Positions 61,265 to 64,000 of a DNA stretch of 64,000 nt are shown in pieces (the first letter of the stretch is position 1; each line of letters starts with the position of its first letter). Origin of the DNA: Piscicola geometra (Eukaryota > Annelida > Clitellata > Hirudinida > Piscicolidae); the NCBI GenBank assembly GCA_943735955.1, contig OX030965.1:4337503-4401502 (forward strand). The letters run 5' to 3'. Below the pieces are notes generated by a model. The model searched no databases, had not been told where the DNA came from, and saw only the letters and a list, made by a program, of their open reading frames with translations. Both the position numbers and the translations under genes were made by a program.

Positions 61265-61655
61265 GCTCTGATTTTTTAATTTTATGTTTGAAAGTGACTA
61301 TTTCAAATGTTATGTAATATAAATCAATACATTTTCAGTATTATATTTTTGACCTCTGACTTTATAATTTTGAGTAAATTTTAAATTTTTTCAATTTTAT
61401 ATAATATGAATCATTATACCACATGCCACACGCAATTTTGATTATCATTTTGTACAAATTAATTAAAATTTACTCTCTAAACTGTCGCTCATTGAGTTGA
61501 ACATTGGAAAACTGAAAGGGGTAGGGTATAGGGAAAAAACGAACACATGGCTCTAGGTACCATTAAAGGCAAGGCTATTAATTAACCAAATTTGTATTAG
61601 CGACTTGCCATGTTGGCCCACCCAATATTTGGCTCGTGGCGCCCCCTATGGGCTC

Positions 61656-62232
61656 CGGAGACATGAGATGCACACATCTTAAAGCCTATTGAGCTACTAG
61701 GAAATAATATTAAATTTTGGCGAAATTTAGTTCAGTTTGTTTCAATTATAAAAAAACAAAATGAAAGAGTAAAAAGTAAAAAATTACAATAAAATATTTA
61801 TTTGTATTATTTTGAATGACACCCTGATAGGATTAAATTATAAATTCTAGTATGATATCGTGAAAGTAATAGTTTCAGAAAATACTTTGTAATAAAATTT
61901 CTTTATATCTGTTTTAATTCATAAATGAAATGTGAAATTTTATAAATATTTAGATTAATTTGCTTCTCTTACAATGGTAACTCTTATTTTACGAAAGAAT
62001 TAATAAAAAAAAGAAAAAATTGTAAAGCTTTTTTCAAAACTTCATTATTTTGTTCACAAAGATAGTTTTCATGTTTTTAATTTTACATTTCATCTATGCC
62101 ACGTATTGCCTATGCGCATGTCACTACCATCACCGATTCTGCTGTCTAGTGTATTTTAAAATATTGAATATTTTTCTGACATTAAGTTATATAATTAATT
62201 TAAAAAGAAATGAAATTTCAATTTCCTATTTA
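61656..62232. other. AT-rich spacer before the Ser/Pro/Gln-rich gene
   Basis: No feature recognised, apart from an open frame from 62050 that runs into the next gene's first recognised exon and might be part of it. Confidence 0.4.
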
Positions 62233-64000
62233 ATGGATAGTATCTTTCACGCCTATAACAAATCTCTGGTTGACCATAAAACTCTGCCGATTAACAACAC
62301 TCAAACCACAAGAATGTCTGATTCACTTACTGGTAAGGAACTGTTTTTAATTAGTCTAACTTTTTTTAAAATGATTATTTACTTTTTAAATCTAGTTCTT
62401 TTTTTAAATGATAATAAATTCAAATATTAAATATAAATTATTTTTATTCATACCCTTTGAACCCTTATATCCCAAATCTTGATTTAATATATTTATTATA
62501 ATTTAATTTATAAAAAATTAGGATATAATTTAAATATATTAGTTTATTGAATCTTGAAACCATCATGAGACTTTTCCATGTGGCTTTTGACATATGCACT
62601 GGCTGGGGAGTAAGTGGGACACAGTTAATCTCTAGTCTCAATTGCGTATATTTAAATAAATTATTTACTTTTTATTTATATTCTTATTTCTTATCATATG
62701 AAGTTTTTCAATTTTCTAATATGATATGTCATATAATATAATGCCATATAATGATTATTTAATTTTTATATTCCAAATTTCTCAAAATAAGCTCAAAAAA
62801 CATATTCTAAATATTTGTAACTGAATATTTAAATTACCAGCAGATTCTGGATCTACCAATCCAATATTTTCTCAAAATGGAATAATGGATCCGTTTGAAG
62901 GAATTCCCAATAATTTACACACTCCACAAGATATTAAAGAACCCCAAAAACACCCATTCAATGACTCAACCTCTTCTCACTCATCCTCTCTCCCTCCATC
63001 TTCTCTCCCTTCATCCACCATCCCTCCATCTTCTCTTCATCCATCCACCATTCCTCCATCTTCTAGCAAAGATGAACTGAAGCAAATAAATTCTTCAATC
63101 AATAATAATGGACCTTCTATAGACCATGCTTCCCAACAGCCGAATAACATGAAAAATCATTCATCCTTTCATCCCACCCCACTATCCAACTCTCCATCCC
63201 AACCTATCCATTCACCACCACAAGGCAACTACCCACCATCTTTTCCATCCCAACCAACCAATCCACCATCTTTTTTTTCTCCACATCAAATCAATTCTCA
63301 AAATTCTATGTTTCCACCAACATCATCATCATCATTATCCGGCTCCCCACAATTGCACCATCCACCCCCATCTTCATTCAACCATCAAGACTTTCAGTCA
63401 CCTTCACCATCATCACTATCATCCTTACCACCAGCATCATCATCAACAGCATCACAAAACAAATCATCTTTCCAGCCATCATCCAACTCTTCTTTTCAAC
63501 CACTTACTTCAAACTCTATAAGAGGTACAACTAATCATGAAATATTTAAATAATTCTTACATTCTTTTTGTTAAGATGGATTAAAAATTCAATAAAATCA
63601 ACATCATTTACCTTGAACATGACAAAAATTGATTCGTAATAGATTCATTTAAAAAGTTGATGCAATTGTTAAAATAAATGTCATATTTAAAATATATATA
63701 CAATTTTTTATATAATTAATGTAATCATTATAATATTGATATATAAACAAACATTAAAAAGTTGTTATATAGATTTTTGTAAAAAGTAAATAAGTTCAAT
63801 ATTTGAGTCTATTGAACTTAAATAAAATAAAATTTACATTTATAAACCGGTTTTTATGATTTAATGATTTACTTACAGGTCAAAATCATCATCAACAACA
63901 ACAACAAAACATAAAACAACAATACCAAGAACATCAACAACAACAATTTCATCACCAACAACATTTCAAACAACCCTCCCAACCACCTCATCCCTCTTCC
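62233..64000 (+). CDS. Ser/Pro- and Gln/His-rich protein, 5' exons (runs off the window)
   Basis: Three exons join in phase: 62233-62332 (ATG, donor TG|GTAAGG), 62841-63524 (acceptor AAATTACCAG, donor AGAG|GTACAA) and 63879-64000+ (acceptor TACTTACAG). The joined product starts MDSIFHAYNKSLVDHKTLPI and continues ADSGSTNPIFSQNGIMDPFE. It then becomes Ser/Pro/His-rich (PPSSLPSSTIPPSS, SLSGSPQLHHPPPSS), and exon 3 is Gln/His-rich (QNHHQQQQQN). No catalytic or binding domain is in view. Such composition is common in the N-terminal parts of nuclear co-regulators (ARID1-, BCL9- or Mediator-like), but I cannot assign a family. The frame is also open upstream of the ATG to 62050, so the start is not certain. 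Confidence 0.65.

Larger units (their letters stand above)
59956..61655 (+). mobile_element. Decayed hAT transposon, interrupted by a second element
   Basis: ATGGGCTC occurs at 59956-59963 and again at 61648-61655, as an 8-bp target duplication would. Inside, the ends are roughly inverted: GGGGGGCGGAGC...GGGTGGGCC on the left, and GGCCCACCC...GCTCGTGGCGCCCCC on the right. The only coding relic is a hAT C-terminal dimerisation segment (see 61031-61264), with its first residues (KTIYSAVA) left of the inner insertion at about 60212-60252. Most of the transposase gene is gone, so this is an internally deleted, dead copy. ZMYM1/zmym-type hAT families are the closest resemblance I recall. Confidence 0.7.

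Overview
The window is nuclear DNA from an animal. It is AT-rich, its genes are split by many introns with GT...AG borders, and it is crowded with micro- and minisatellites. The protein families (UDP-glucose pyrophosphorylase, a ciliary BBOF1-type coiled-coil protein, a SUEL-lectin/sushi membrane protein, a C2H2 zinc-finger protein), a TTAGGG-type internal telomeric array and piggyBac and hAT transposons fit a bilaterian. A lophotrochozoan such as an annelid is my guess; nothing in the sequence fixes the species.

Layout. 0-1.3 kb: an Asn-rich minus-strand open frame of uncertain status. 1.8-5.1 kb: a satellite zone with a 1.05-kb (ACT)n tract and a (CCCTAA)n telomere-like array inside (CAT/ATG)n DNA. 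5-10.4 kb: gene-poor DNA with a 152-bp inverted-repeat element (8.68 kb) and an inverted cluster of 16-bp motifs (9.3-9.8 kb). 10.48-17.35 kb: a near-complete UGP2/UGPase gene, 16 exons, plus strand; its last intron holds ten tandem copies of the 3' splice site and the start of the last exon. 18.6-18.8 kb: a tRNA-derived SINE-like unit. 19.88-22.25 kb: a full piggyBac element with TTAA duplications and an apparently intact, spliced transposase. 22.3-39.5 kb: a minus-strand gene or gene pair encoding a SUEL lectin domain, a sushi-like domain, one membrane span and a cytoplasmic tail of more than 1,400 residues full of coding microsatellites. 39.5-54.2 kb: gene-poor, rich in (CA)n and minisatellites, with one exon-like island at 49.4 kb. 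54.2-55.4 kb: terminal exon of a C2H2 zinc-finger gene (plus). 56.05-58.88 kb: a nine-exon BBOF1-like gene (minus), convergent with the zinc-finger gene and carrying a second copy of the 8.7-kb element in intron 2. 59.96-61.66 kb: a decayed hAT transposon interrupted by a 778-bp hAT-type non-autonomous element with perfect 8-bp target duplications. 62.2-64 kb: the first exons of a Ser/Pro/Gln-rich plus-strand gene running off the window.

The genes do not form a pathway; this is ordinary scattered animal gene order. Shared themes are the invasion of introns and even coding exons by simple repeats, and introns whose donor side is G/purine-rich while the acceptor side is C/pyrimidine-rich, so that their two ends could pair. 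Exon borders were derived by hand from splice signals, reading phase and remembered family similarity, and need transcript data for proof.
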